30,220 bases of DNA from an uncultured Collinsella sp. (lineage in GTDB: Bacteria; Actinomycetota; Coriobacteriia; Coriobacteriales; Coriobacteriaceae). Location of the stretch: assembly GCA_900546825.1 (NCBI GenBank), contig UREE01000018.1:1-30220 (forward strand). The letters run 5' to 3'. Both the position numbers and the translations under genes were made by a program. The notes below the pieces were generated by a model. That model searched no databases, was not told where the DNA came from, and saw nothing but the letters and a program-made list of their open reading frames with translations. The first letter of the stretch is position 1. Each line of letters begins with the position of its first letter. Shown here piece by piece: positions 16,249 through 23,932 of this stretch.

Positions 16249-16908
16249 GTGTCCGCATTTCCGTTCGACGCCGTTATCTTTGACATGGACGGCGTCATTG
16301 TCGATACCGAGTATTACTACCTGGGCGAGACTGCCGCGTTTGCCAAGGAGCTTGGGCTTAACCTAACCCAAGAGGAGCTGAACGGGCAGGTCGGTACCTC
16401 GCATCAGTTCTTTCTCCGCATGCTGGTCGATTGGTTTGAGCGTGCCGGTAAGGGGCATTTTACTGGCGAGGAAGCGTTGGCCCGTTGGGATGAGTGGGCG
16501 CATAAACGTCCGCGCGACTATCAGACTTTGATTAACCCAGGCGCCGTGGATACGATTCGAGAGCTGCCGCGCCGCGGCGTTCGCGTGGCGCTTGCTAGCT
16601 CGTCGCCCATGGATAGCATCGAGGAAGTACTCAATGCGTGCGGGCTGTCGGATGCCTTTGAGTATGTGGTGAGCGGCGAGCAGTTTAAGGAGAGCAAGCC
16701 CGAGCCCGACATCTACCTGCATGCGCTTGACCTACTGGGGCTGCCCGCGAATCGCTGCTGCTGCGTTGAGGATTCGGTGCCTGGCATCACCGCTGGCAAG
16801 CGAGCCGGCCTGACGGTCGTTGCCAAGCGCGAGGAACGCTTTGGCTTTAGCCAAGATGCCGCGGATAAGATTATCGATCAGCTGCCGGAGCTGCTCACGC
16901 TTTCTTAG
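16249..16908 (+). CDS. HAD-IA hydrolase, beta-phosphoglucomutase-like
   Basis: A 219-residue HAD subfamily IA protein of the beta-phosphoglucomutase/phosphatase group. It has motif I FDMDGVIVDTE (about 9-19), a helical cap (about 20-90), motif II LASSSP, the Lys of motif III in FKESKPEPDIYL, and motif IV CCVEDSVPGITAGKRAGL. Members act on sugar phosphates either as mutases or phosphatases; the sequence does not decide between them. GTG 16249 follows TTAGGGAGGG at good spacing. The preceding terminator ends 16 bases before the start, so its promoter must overlap that hairpin or it is read through. Confidence 0.88.
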   Translation: MSAFPFDAVIFDMDGVIVDTEYYYLGETAAFAKELGLNLTQEELNGQVGTSHQFFLRMLVDWFERAGKGHFTGEEALARWDEWAHKRPRDYQTLINPGAVDTIRELPRRGVRVALASSSPMDSIEEVLNACGLSDAFEYVVSGEQFKESKPEPDIYLHALDLLGLPANRCCCVEDSVPGITAGKRAGLTVVAKREERFGFSQDAADKIIDQLPELLTLS

Positions 16909-16992
16909 GAGCGCGGTAGTTGCGCGTTTTTCGGGTCTGATGAGTAAATAGCCAACATTTTGGTGCGACACCTAGCATACTTTAAGCTAATG

Positions 16993-17030
16993 CGGGCTTA
17001 AGGGCTTGTTGAATGCCCTTAAGCCCGTTT
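16993..17030 (+). terminator. intrinsic terminator/hairpin before the gntR-family gene
   Basis: A perfect 13-bp stem (CGGGCTTAAGGGC and its complement) with a nine-base loop and TTTT tail. It lies 85 bases after the HAD stop and 28 bases before the regulator start, so it may terminate the HAD transcript or attenuate the regulator. Confidence 0.75.
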
Positions 17031-17058
17031 TAGAATTAATTGTGCTGGGAGAGGGTAT

Positions 17059-17802
17059 ATGCCACCGACTGAAGGGCCGACTGACGGTAAAGCATCGACA
17101 CCGCTGTACCAACAGGTCATTGATATCATTAAAAACGAAATCAACTCCGGCGCCTACAAGGCAGGCGCGCGGATACCCAACGAATTCGAATTGGCTGAGA
17201 GCTATAAAGTTGGCCGCGTTACCGTGCGACGCGCTATTGAGGAGCTCGTCCAGCAGGGCTATCTAACGAAGCGACAGGGGAAAGGCACGTTTGTCAATGC
17301 CCCCAAGCTCAAGCGCAAGATTCGCCAGAAGGATGACGTTCAGAGTTTTTCGGACGCATGCCGCGTTAACGGAATGGAACCGGGGGCGTGTGTCATTTCG
17401 AGAAAGATACTGCCGGCGGATTCCACCGAAGCACAGTTCTTTGGTGTTCCCGTTGGAACTGACTTGATTTGCGTTGAGCGCGTGCGCACTGCCGATGGCG
17501 TCCCTGTCATGCTCGAGAACAACATATATGTTTACGAGGACAACGCCTATCTATCAACGGCACCTCTATCTAACCAATCCATTTTTGAGTTCGTGCGCAA
17601 CCGGACGGGCCGCACGCCCGCGTTTACCGACCCGTGCACGCTCGAGATCGCCTGCGCGTCGCCCGAGGTCGCTCGACTGTTGGCAGTTCCCGTTGGCGAA
17701 CCCTTGTTTTATATGGAAGCCTTCTTTTTCGATGAGCAGCGGCGGCCGTTTATCATCGGTCGTCAGCGAATCGTTGGGTCTCGCTACGTTTTTGACATCT
17801 AG
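17059..17802 (+). CDS. GntR-family (HutC/UTRA) transcriptional regulator
   Basis: A 247-residue regulator: an N-terminal winged helix-turn-helix (about 13-80; PLYQQVIDIIKNEI, RIPNEFELAESYKVGRVTVRRAIEEL, GKGTFV) and a C-terminal UTRA ligand-binding domain (about 95-245) that usually senses a phosphorylated sugar or amino acid derivative. The same architecture is found in FrlR, the regulator of fructoselysine operons. ATG 17059 follows GGGAGAGGG. It has its own terminator, then the sugar-amine operon begins 219 bases downstream on the same strand with a 23-base inverted repeat in the gap. It is therefore the likely local repressor of that operon, with a pathway intermediate as inducer; this is inference from position. 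Confidence 0.9.
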   Translation: MPPTEGPTDGKASTPLYQQVIDIIKNEINSGAYKAGARIPNEFELAESYKVGRVTVRRAIEELVQQGYLTKRQGKGTFVNAPKLKRKIRQKDDVQSFSDACRVNGMEPGACVISRKILPADSTEAQFFGVPVGTDLICVERVRTADGVPVMLENNIYVYEDNAYLSTAPLSNQSIFEFVRNRTGRTPAFTDPCTLEIACASPEVARLLAVPVGEPLFYMEAFFFDEQRRPFIIGRQRIVGSRYVFDI

Positions 17803-17814
17803 GACATTGCGAAT

Positions 17815-17850
17815 GGAAGCGCCCGGTGGATCATCTCACCGGGCGTTTCC
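17815..17850 (+). terminator. terminator-like hairpin after the gntR-family gene
   Basis: GGAAGCGCCCGGTG pairs with CACCGGGCGTTTCC across an eight-base loop. The T-run is short (TTT), so termination may be incomplete. Confidence 0.7.
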
Positions 17851-17941
17851 ATACCGTTCACGGCGCAAACGCAACCGTTCAACCGCGTTGCGGCAATCAG
17901 TTTGAAATTATCTTGATGAAGGAAAAAGCTGCTGGTAATCT

Positions 17942-17978
17942 ATAGAACGTCATAGAACGTTTGCATTGTGCAAACGTT
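17942..17978 (+). promoter_or_regulatory. inverted-repeat operator with direct repeats, upstream of the sugar-amine operon
   Basis: AACGTTTGCA (17956-17965) and its exact reverse complement (17969-17978) are separated by TTG. Overlapping the left arm is a direct repeat, ATAGAACGT at 17942-17950 and 17952-17960. A weak TTGATG (17913) - 17 bases - TAATCT (17936) promoter lies just upstream, so a bound repressor would sit at the transcription start. The repeats are 43 bases before the transporter gene. Confidence 0.6.
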
Positions 17979-18020
17979 GAAGCGAGATGCGATGCAGTCT
18001 CGAGTTCTTTGGAGGTATCT

Positions 18021-19484
18021 ATGTCAGATACGAAGGCGAAGAAGACAAACAGACGTTTTAAGTTCAAATTACCGCATGTCTATACGATCATGTTCTTGCT
18101 GATCGTTGTCTTTGCGGTCCTGACTTGGATCGTTCCCTCTGGTCAGTATCAGCGCAAGACGATTTCGACAGCGGCGGGCGAGCGTGAAGTCGCCGTTGCC
18201 GGAACCTATGAACAGGTCGATAAGAACTACACCGATTCCGAGACCGGTGAGACCATCAATCTGGGCCAGGATATCTTCGCGGTCCTGCAAGCGCCCACCA
18301 AGGGTATCCAAGAGGCTGCCGACGTCGTTGCGTTCGTCTTATTGATTGGCGGATCGTTCGCAATCATCACCAAGACCAACGCTTTGAATGCCGGCATGAG
18401 CCGTGTGATTAAAAAGCTCAAGAACAAGGACATCCTCATCATTCCCATCACGATGACGTTGCTGTCCATTTGCGGCACTACGTTTGGTATGTCTGAGGAA
18501 GCCCTGCCGTTCTATGCCATCTTCATTCCCATCATGATGGGTATCGGTTATGACTCGATGACGGCATTCATCATCTGCTTCCTTGGCCCTAACCTGGGAT
18601 ATTGTGCCTCGACCATCGACCCGTTTAATGTTTTGATCGCCCAAGGCATCATTGGCATCGAGGGCAATCCGCAACTGTGGCTGCGCGCCGTTTCTTGGGT
18701 CATCTTCACTGCCGTCGGTATCGCATGGGCCATGCGCTACGCCATGCGCGTCAAGAAAAACCCCGAGTCGTCCATTACGTATGAGGACGATAAGCTCAAG
18801 CGTATCGAGTTTTCCGTGACCGATGCCTCCATTGAGGAAGAGTTCACTATCCGTCAGAAGCTCGTGCTTATCGATTTTGCTTGCGGTATGGGCATTATCG
18901 TCTGGGGTCTTGTTACCCAGGGCTGGTACATGAATGAGATTTCCGCCGTGTTCCTTGGCATGGGCTTGCTTGCCGGTATCCTGGGCGGTCTTGACCAGCA
19001 GACGATCGCTGAGGAGTTCGTTAAGGGTCTCGCCGACTTTGCGTACGCTGCCATCGTTATCGGTATCGCTCGCGGTATTCTGGTCATCGCCGAGGGCGGC
19101 ATGATCATCGACACCATCCTCCAGGCGCTCGCTACTGCGCTCGCCGGTGCACCCGCCGCCGTCTACACCACGTTTATGTATATCGTCCTTGGCCTGCTCT
19201 CTTTGCTGGTTCCCTCGAGTTCTGGCCTGGCGGCGCTCACCATGCCTGTTATGGGCCCCCTGACCGAGCTTATGGGCCTCAATCCCGAGGCAGCCGTTAC
19301 CGCGCTCCAGTTTGCTAATCAGACCATCAACACCATCAGTCCCGTGGCGGGCATGACGGTCGCTGGCCTTGCCGTGGCTAAGATTTCGTTTGGCCAATGG
19401 TGGAAGACCATTTGGAAGTTCTTCATTTTCATGGTCGTCTTTGGCCTGATCGTAACGGCAATCTCTGGCATGCTTCCGATGTAG
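18021..19484 (+). CDS. YfcC-family membrane transporter
   Basis: A 487-residue integral membrane protein of the YfcC/DcuC-like carrier family (PF03606), secondary transporters of C4-dicarboxylates, amino acids or similar anions. It has about 11-13 hydrophobic segments, starting with VYTIMFLLIVVFAVLTWIVPSGQY, an extracellular loop of about 50 residues after the first, and the family segments GTTFGMSEEALPFYAIFIP and LVPSSSGLAALTMPVMGPL. ATG 18021 follows GGAGG. It is the first gene of the operon, so it probably brings in the pathway substrate. Fructoselysine systems usually use APC-type permeases (FrlA) or PTS/ABC systems; a YfcC-type carrier here is notable. Because uptake would not phosphorylate the substrate, a kinase is needed and is encoded downstream. 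Confidence 0.9.
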   Translation: MSDTKAKKTNRRFKFKLPHVYTIMFLLIVVFAVLTWIVPSGQYQRKTISTAAGEREVAVAGTYEQVDKNYTDSETGETINLGQDIFAVLQAPTKGIQEAADVVAFVLLIGGSFAIITKTNALNAGMSRVIKKLKNKDILIIPITMTLLSICGTTFGMSEEALPFYAIFIPIMMGIGYDSMTAFIICFLGPNLGYCASTIDPFNVLIAQGIIGIEGNPQLWLRAVSWVIFTAVGIAWAMRYAMRVKKNPESSITYEDDKLKRIEFSVTDASIEEEFTIRQKLVLIDFACGMGIIVWGLVTQGWYMNEISAVFLGMGLLAGILGGLDQQTIAEEFVKGLADFAYAAIVIGIARGILVIAEGGMIIDTILQALATALAGAPAAVYTTFMYIVLGLLSLLVPSSSGLAALTMPVMGPLTELMGLNPEAAVTALQFANQTINTISPVAGMTVAGLAVAKISFGQWWKTIWKFFIFMVVFGLIVTAISGMLPM

Positions 19485-19493
19485 GTGGTTGTG

Positions 19494-21077
19494 ATGTCTG
19501 ATCGTTTGACGGTCCTGACGTCTAAGAGCGTCTTTACTGGTACGGGGGACCTGCCGTTTGAAGGTTTCGTAGCGGTCCGTGGCAATCGAATTGAGGCTGT
19601 TGGCGCCAAGTGTGAGGTAGCTTCGTATTTGACCCAAGCGGACGAGGTAGTTGACCTGGGCGACCGCACCGTCATGCCTGGCCTGATCGATGTGCATACC
19701 TTCTATACGGGCTGGGCGCTGCGGACGTTGGGGTCTGATCTATCCGGCGTCGCCGATGCCAAAGAGGCCGTGTCGCTCTTGCGTGCATGGAAAGATGATC
19801 ATCCGGATTGTGCGGCGGCTTTTGGCCACAACATGCCCGAAACGTTGGCATCGGATGCCGAGAACGCAAATACGGCAGCTGTGTTTGACGATTGTTTTGG
19901 CGATATCCCTGTCGTCTGCTTTACACCGGGTGCGGAGACCTGCGTTCTCAATGCTGCCGCCAGTGCGCGATACGGCTTTACACCCCAGGCGTGCTATGCC
20001 GAGAAGATCTGGCGCATGATGAGCGATTTCCTCGCGCTACCCGAGGTGCGCGCCGGGTATTCGGACTACATGAGCATGCTTAACGAGCGCGGCGTTACCG
20101 CCATCAAGGAGATGGCGTTTGATGACTACTACGGCTTTGCCGACGAAATGGCTCGCCGTGAGGAATCTGGTGAGCTGACGGTTCGTGTCTCTATGATGTC
20201 GCAGCCGGTGGGTGCCGGTGCAAATCTGGCATATGCCCGCGAGGCGCGAGAGCGCTTCCGGGGACCGTTCGTTCGTTTTTCTGGCTTCAACCGTATGACC
20301 GATCGCGGCGTATGGGCGGGGCTTGCCGAGATGATAGACCCCTATGAGGACACGGCCGATGCGGGAGCTGCCGGCAAGACGGTTGTCGAAGAGCCCGAGT
20401 GGGATCTGATTGAGAACGAGCTGCGTGCAATTGATGCTGACGGCTTCCGATATTCCTTGCATTGCCAGGGCGATGGCGCCGTTCGCCGCACCGTGGCGCT
20501 CTATGCCTCGCTGCCTCGAGACGAGCATGGACGGATGCTTCGCCGCCATGCGATTACCGATCTCGAGAACTCTGACCCGACCGATCTTGTCGAGTTTGGC
20601 AAGTTAGGTGGAATTTGCGAGGTCTATCCGCAGATTTTGACGCTGGACAGGCGCGAGGACTGCCTGTCGATGATGCGTCGACAAATTGGCGAGACGCGAC
20701 TTTTGCATAGCTGGAATCGCCGCAGCATGGAAGATTCCGGATGCACAGTGTGCTGTGGCACGGATTTACCGCTGTTGATTCCGAGCTTGGGCGAGTCAAT
20801 CTACAGTGCGTGCGGCGGATACTTCGACGACGGACTGCCCGTGAATGAGGTCAACGCGCTGACGCTTGTCGAGCTCTTGCGCGCTTGGACTGCCGGGGGC
20901 GCGTACGACCTGATGCGCGAAGACGAACTGGGTACGCTTGAGGTCGGCAAGCTTGCCGATATCTGCGTGCTCGATCGGGATGTGTTCGACCTCGATTATC
21001 GCGACGCACGCGATCTTTCGGTTGATATGACGATGTCGGACGGACAAATCGTGTTCGATCGAAATAAGGAGGCATAA
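19494..21077 (+). CDS. YtcJ-like amidohydrolase with altered metal motif
   Basis: A 527-residue amidohydrolase-superfamily protein of the YtcJ type (Amidohydro_3), cytosolic. The N-terminal beta domain leads into MPGLIDVHTF (61-70). In this family the position normally reads D-x-H-x-H; here His68 is kept and the second His is Phe70. Other family blocks remain: FRYSLHCQGDGAVRRTVALY, RRHAITDLENSDP with EFGKLGGICEVYPQI, and CCGTDLPLLIPSLGE with the catalytic-type Asp. It may use one metal, act on an unusual substrate, or have lost activity. GTG 19485 is also in frame directly after the transporter stop; ATG 19494 fits the GGTGG upstream better. It is followed one base later by the epimerase gene, so the two are tightly coupled. 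Confidence 0.82.
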   Translation: MSDRLTVLTSKSVFTGTGDLPFEGFVAVRGNRIEAVGAKCEVASYLTQADEVVDLGDRTVMPGLIDVHTFYTGWALRTLGSDLSGVADAKEAVSLLRAWKDDHPDCAAAFGHNMPETLASDAENANTAAVFDDCFGDIPVVCFTPGAETCVLNAAASARYGFTPQACYAEKIWRMMSDFLALPEVRAGYSDYMSMLNERGVTAIKEMAFDDYYGFADEMARREESGELTVRVSMMSQPVGAGANLAYAREARERFRGPFVRFSGFNRMTDRGVWAGLAEMIDPYEDTADAGAAGKTVVEEPEWDLIENELRAIDADGFRYSLHCQGDGAVRRTVALYASLPRDEHGRMLRRHAITDLENSDPTDLVEFGKLGGICEVYPQILTLDRREDCLSMMRRQIGETRLLHSWNRRSMEDSGCTVCCGTDLPLLIPSLGESIYSACGGYFDDGLPVNEVNALTLVELLRAWTAGGAYDLMREDELGTLEVGKLADICVLDRDVFDLDYRDARDLSVDMTMSDGQIVFDRNKEA

Positions 21078-21078
21078 G

Positions 21079-21930
21079 ATGTCTGAATCCAAACCGACGC
21101 TGCGCCGCGAACAGATTGCGGGCATGAATATCCACTACATCATGTGGTCGCTCGATTACTTCCTTGATGTGCAGCAGCGTTTGGGCTTTGAGTCCATTGA
21201 GCTGTGGTGTGCGGAGCCGCATGTGACGCTCGACCACACGGGCTACTTTGAGGCTGAGGTCCTGGCGAAAAAGGCTGCAGACCGTGGGCTTAGGTATCGT
21301 ACTCTGTGCCCCGAGAATGTTGTCTATCCTTGGCAGTACTGCGCACGCAAACCGCTGCATGAACAGCGCAGCCTGGCGTACTTTAAGCACGGCATTGAGC
21401 TTGCCGAGGTACTTGGGTGCGACCGTATGTCCGTCAACTCGGGCTGGGGCGACTGGGACGAGGACCGCGAGGAAGCCTGGAAGCGCAGCCGCGAGCACTT
21501 GTCCATTCTGGCGGAGTATGCCGGTGAGCACGGTCTGGTGCTTACGATGGAAAGCCTGCGTCCCGAGGAGAGCAACCTTGTAACGACGGTTTCCGATGCG
21601 AAGCGCATGATTGACGAGGTCGCGAGCCCGTACTTACAGCCCATGGTTGATACAACCGCGATGGGCGTTGCGGGCGAGACGCTCGAGGACTGGTTTGCCG
21701 CCTTTGGTGATGGGGCAATTCACGAGATGCACTTTATCGACGGTGACCCGTATGGCCATCTGGTGTGGGGCGATGGCAAGCACGATATGGACGCCTTCGT
21801 CGCCACGCTTAATGCCCATGGTTTCGATGGCATGCTGGGCCAGGAAATCACGGACGGGCGTTACTACGATGACCCGGCGGCGGCAGATGCCAAGAACATG
21901 GCCGCATTCGAGAAATATCTGATTGACTAA
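21079..21930 (+). CDS. FrlC-like sugar isomerase/epimerase
   Basis: A 283-residue TIM-barrel protein of the xylose-isomerase-like AP endonuclease 2 superfamily. Its motif wording parallels fructoselysine 3-epimerase FrlC: LGFESIELWCAEPH, the MESLRPEESN block (Glu158), PMVDTTAM (Asp191), MHFIDGD (His218) and GQEITDG (Glu256), which together form the metal site. FrlC converts psicoselysine and fructoselysine into each other. The start is supported by AAGGAGGC just before the ATG, within the end of the preceding gene. Position between an amidohydrolase and a FrlB-like deglycase supports a role on an Amadori-type sugar-amine. Exact substrate is inferred, since epimerases of this fold have many substrates. 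Confidence 0.82.
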   Translation: MSESKPTLRREQIAGMNIHYIMWSLDYFLDVQQRLGFESIELWCAEPHVTLDHTGYFEAEVLAKKAADRGLRYRTLCPENVVYPWQYCARKPLHEQRSLAYFKHGIELAEVLGCDRMSVNSGWGDWDEDREEAWKRSREHLSILAEYAGEHGLVLTMESLRPEESNLVTTVSDAKRMIDEVASPYLQPMVDTTAMGVAGETLEDWFAAFGDGAIHEMHFIDGDPYGHLVWGDGKHDMDAFVATLNAHGFDGMLGQEITDGRYYDDPAAADAKNMAAFEKYLID

Positions 21931-21992
21931 AACAACTATCGGCCACGCAGCCAACGTCATTGATTGCGGACCAAACAAGAAAGGAACTGGAT

Positions 21993-22961
21993 ATGAACGC
22001 ACACGATCTGATCAAAGAGGCAATTGCCGAGAAGGGCAAGTTCGACAGCGTCTACTGGATTGCTTGCGGTGGCTCCATGATCGATTTGATCCCGGCTCAT
22101 GAGCTTCTGCAGCGCGAGGCAACCACCTTCACTTCGTATATCTATACGGCTCGCGAGTTTGATATCATGCGCCCGCGCCGCTTGGGTGAGAAATCCCTGG
22201 TCATTGCTTGCAGCCACAGTGGCAACACCCCCGAGGTCGTCGAGGGCTGCGAGATTGCCCTTGCTGCCGGCGCTACGGTGATCGCCCAGACCGACAACGC
22301 TGGATCCAAGATTGACTCCGGCAAGTGGACCACGTGGGTCTACCCGTGGGGCGAGGGCGTGCCGCAGGCCGAGGTCCCCGCTGGCATTTCGCTGTCGCTT
22401 GCGGCCGAGCTGCTCGATCAGCAGGAGGGCTACGCCGATCTTGCCGATATGTATGCCGGTATCGCCGAGATGGATAAGATTCTTCCCCCGGCACGTGAGA
22501 AGGTAAATGCCGAGCTAGGTGATCGTTTTGCCAAGCTTTGCCAGGAGCACGAGTTCTTCTACATTCTGGGCAGCGGTCCCAACTTTAGCCAGACCTACGG
22601 TTTCGCTATCTGCTCTCTTATGGAGATGCAGTGGCAGCACTGCAGCTACATCCACTCTGCCGAGTACTTCCACGGCCCCTTCGAGGCTACTCAGGATGGC
22701 GTTTTTTACTTCCTGCAGATGGGCTCCAGCGAGTGCCGTGCTATGGACGAGCGCGCCCTTGCGTTCCTTAAGACGCATACCGATACGCTGATGGTGCTCG
22801 ATGCCAAGGAGTACGGTATGGAAGCCGTGCCGGCGAGTGTCCGTGCCTATCTGGACCCGGTGCTGTTCTACGCCATGAACTGCGAGCTGCGTGCTGCACG
22901 CGGCAAGGTGTTTGATCACGATCCCGATTTCCGTCGCTATATGGGTGTTGTCGAGTACTAG
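21993..22961 (+). CDS. FrlB-like SIS-domain sugar-amine phosphate deglycase
   Basis: A 322-residue protein with two SIS domains. Sugar-phosphate loop SHSGNTPEV is at 74-82; the conserved active-site block SAEYFHGPFE (222-231; Glu224, His227) and the C-terminal DHDPDFRRYMGVVEY tail closely follow the end of E. coli FrlB (DHNPDERRYYGGLVEY as I recall it). FrlB splits fructoselysine 6-phosphate to glucose 6-phosphate and lysine; FraB does the same for fructose-asparagine. No glutaminase domain is present, which excludes GlmS. ATG 21993 follows AAAGGAAC; the frame is open 33 bases upstream. It lies 62 bases after the epimerase and 14 before a FrlD-like kinase gene. The amine partner cannot be set from sequence. 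Confidence 0.85.
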   Translation: MNAHDLIKEAIAEKGKFDSVYWIACGGSMIDLIPAHELLQREATTFTSYIYTAREFDIMRPRRLGEKSLVIACSHSGNTPEVVEGCEIALAAGATVIAQTDNAGSKIDSGKWTTWVYPWGEGVPQAEVPAGISLSLAAELLDQQEGYADLADMYAGIAEMDKILPPAREKVNAELGDRFAKLCQEHEFFYILGSGPNFSQTYGFAICSLMEMQWQHCSYIHSAEYFHGPFEATQDGVFYFLQMGSSECRAMDERALAFLKTHTDTLMVLDAKEYGMEAVPASVRAYLDPVLFYAMNCELRAARGKVFDHDPDFRRYMGVVEY

Positions 22962-22975
22962 AAGGGGCAAAGGCC

Positions 22976-23811
22976 ATGGCATTTAACGTTAACGCGCTCG
23001 GATTTGGCGACAACGTCGTCGATCGCTACGAGCATATCCACACCATGTATCCCGGCGGCAATGCGGTGAACTTCGCCGTTTATGCCAAGAAATGCGGTGC
23101 CGCACGCTCTGCATACATGGGCATTTTTGGCAATGACGCCGCTGCCGAGCATGTCATTGCAAGCCTCGAGGATGAGGGTATCGAGCTTGACAAGTGCGAG
23201 CAGATGATTGGCGAGAACGGAGCGGCTCGCGTGACCGTCGTTGACGGTGACCGTGTCTTCCTCGGCTCCAACGAGGGCGGTATCCGTGGCTATGCGCGCT
23301 ATGTTCTCGATCGCTTTGACCTTTCGTACATGGAGCAGTTCGATGTGGTTCATTCGGGCAACTATTGCTTCACCGAGCGCGAGCTGCCCAAGTTGAAGGC
23401 TGCGGGCGTCACGGTCTCTTTTGACTTTTCGGACGACTCCACCGACGAGTACTACGAGCAGATTGCGCCCTATGTCGATTTTGCTTTCTTTAGTGCGGCG
23501 GATGCCGCGAGTGAGGACGAGATTCGCGAGCGTCTGGCATGGGTGAAGGGTCTGGGTCCGCGTTTTGTGTCGGCTACGGCGGGGAGCGTTATTACCGCCA
23601 GCTGGCTAAACCGGTAACGGACATGAAGGACACCATGGGGGCGGGCGACTCGTTCCTCACCTCGTTTTTGATGTGCTATCTCGATTCCGCCAAGCGTGGT
23701 GAGGGTGGCGCCGAGGCCATCGAGCGCGCGCTCGACTTTGCTGCCGGATTTGCCTCGACCGTGTGCGGCATGGAAGGTTCTTGGGGCCACGGAGCACCAA
23801 TCGTCGAATAG
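22976..23811 (+). pseudogene. FrlD-like PfkB kinase gene broken by a frameshifting deletion
   Basis: The frame from ATG 22976 encodes 213 residues of a FrlD-like fructoselysine 6-kinase: GFGDNVVDRYEHI, PGGNAVNFAVYAKKCG, and FDFSDDSTDEYY all match the FrlD pattern. After SAT (codons 199-201) it runs out of frame and stops at 23615-23617. The rest of the protein continues in another frame from about 23575: YGGERYYRQ, then the catalytic DTMGAGDSF, to a stop at 23811. Between them the usual ATP-site stretch LGEKGSxxY is missing, so about 28 bases appear deleted rather than one base slipped. The first product lacks the catalytic Asp. If the sequence is accurate, this kinase is dead and the second PfkB gene would have to replace it. 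A strong AAAGG-containing site precedes the ATG. Confidence 0.85.
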
Positions 23812-23881
23812 CTTAAGAAAGCGTACGGCGGTCTGGCTATGAGGCCTTGGACAGCCGATGCAAAACAATAAGCGAAACGCG

Positions 23882-23915
23882 AAAAGGGGGCTCGCCATGT
23901 GGTGGGTCCCCTTTT
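23882..23915 (+). other. hairpin between the two kinase genes
   Basis: AAAAGGGG and CCCCTTTT form the outer stem and GCTCGCC / GGTGGGT a partial inner stem. It lies 17 bases before the second kinase start, inside the operon. It has the form of a weak bidirectional terminator or mRNA stabiliser. Confidence 0.5.
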
Positions 23916-23932
23916 GAACATTGGAGAAGACC

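Noticed and set aside
18339..19697. A 452-codon minus-strand frame opposite the YfcC transporter
   Set aside because: His/Asp/Arg-rich antisense translation of membrane helices without recognisable domains; the plus-strand transporter explains the region.
23560..23620. Programmed ribosomal frameshift joining the two kinase pieces
   Set aside because: No slippery heptamer or stimulatory structure is visible, and a conserved stretch of about nine residues is missing, which a frameshift would not explain.
23539..23811. A separate small gene with its own start (90 codons) after the broken kinase
   Set aside because: Its first residues read the other frame of the kinase and its body is the kinase C-terminus with DTMGAGDSF; it is the second piece of one broken gene.
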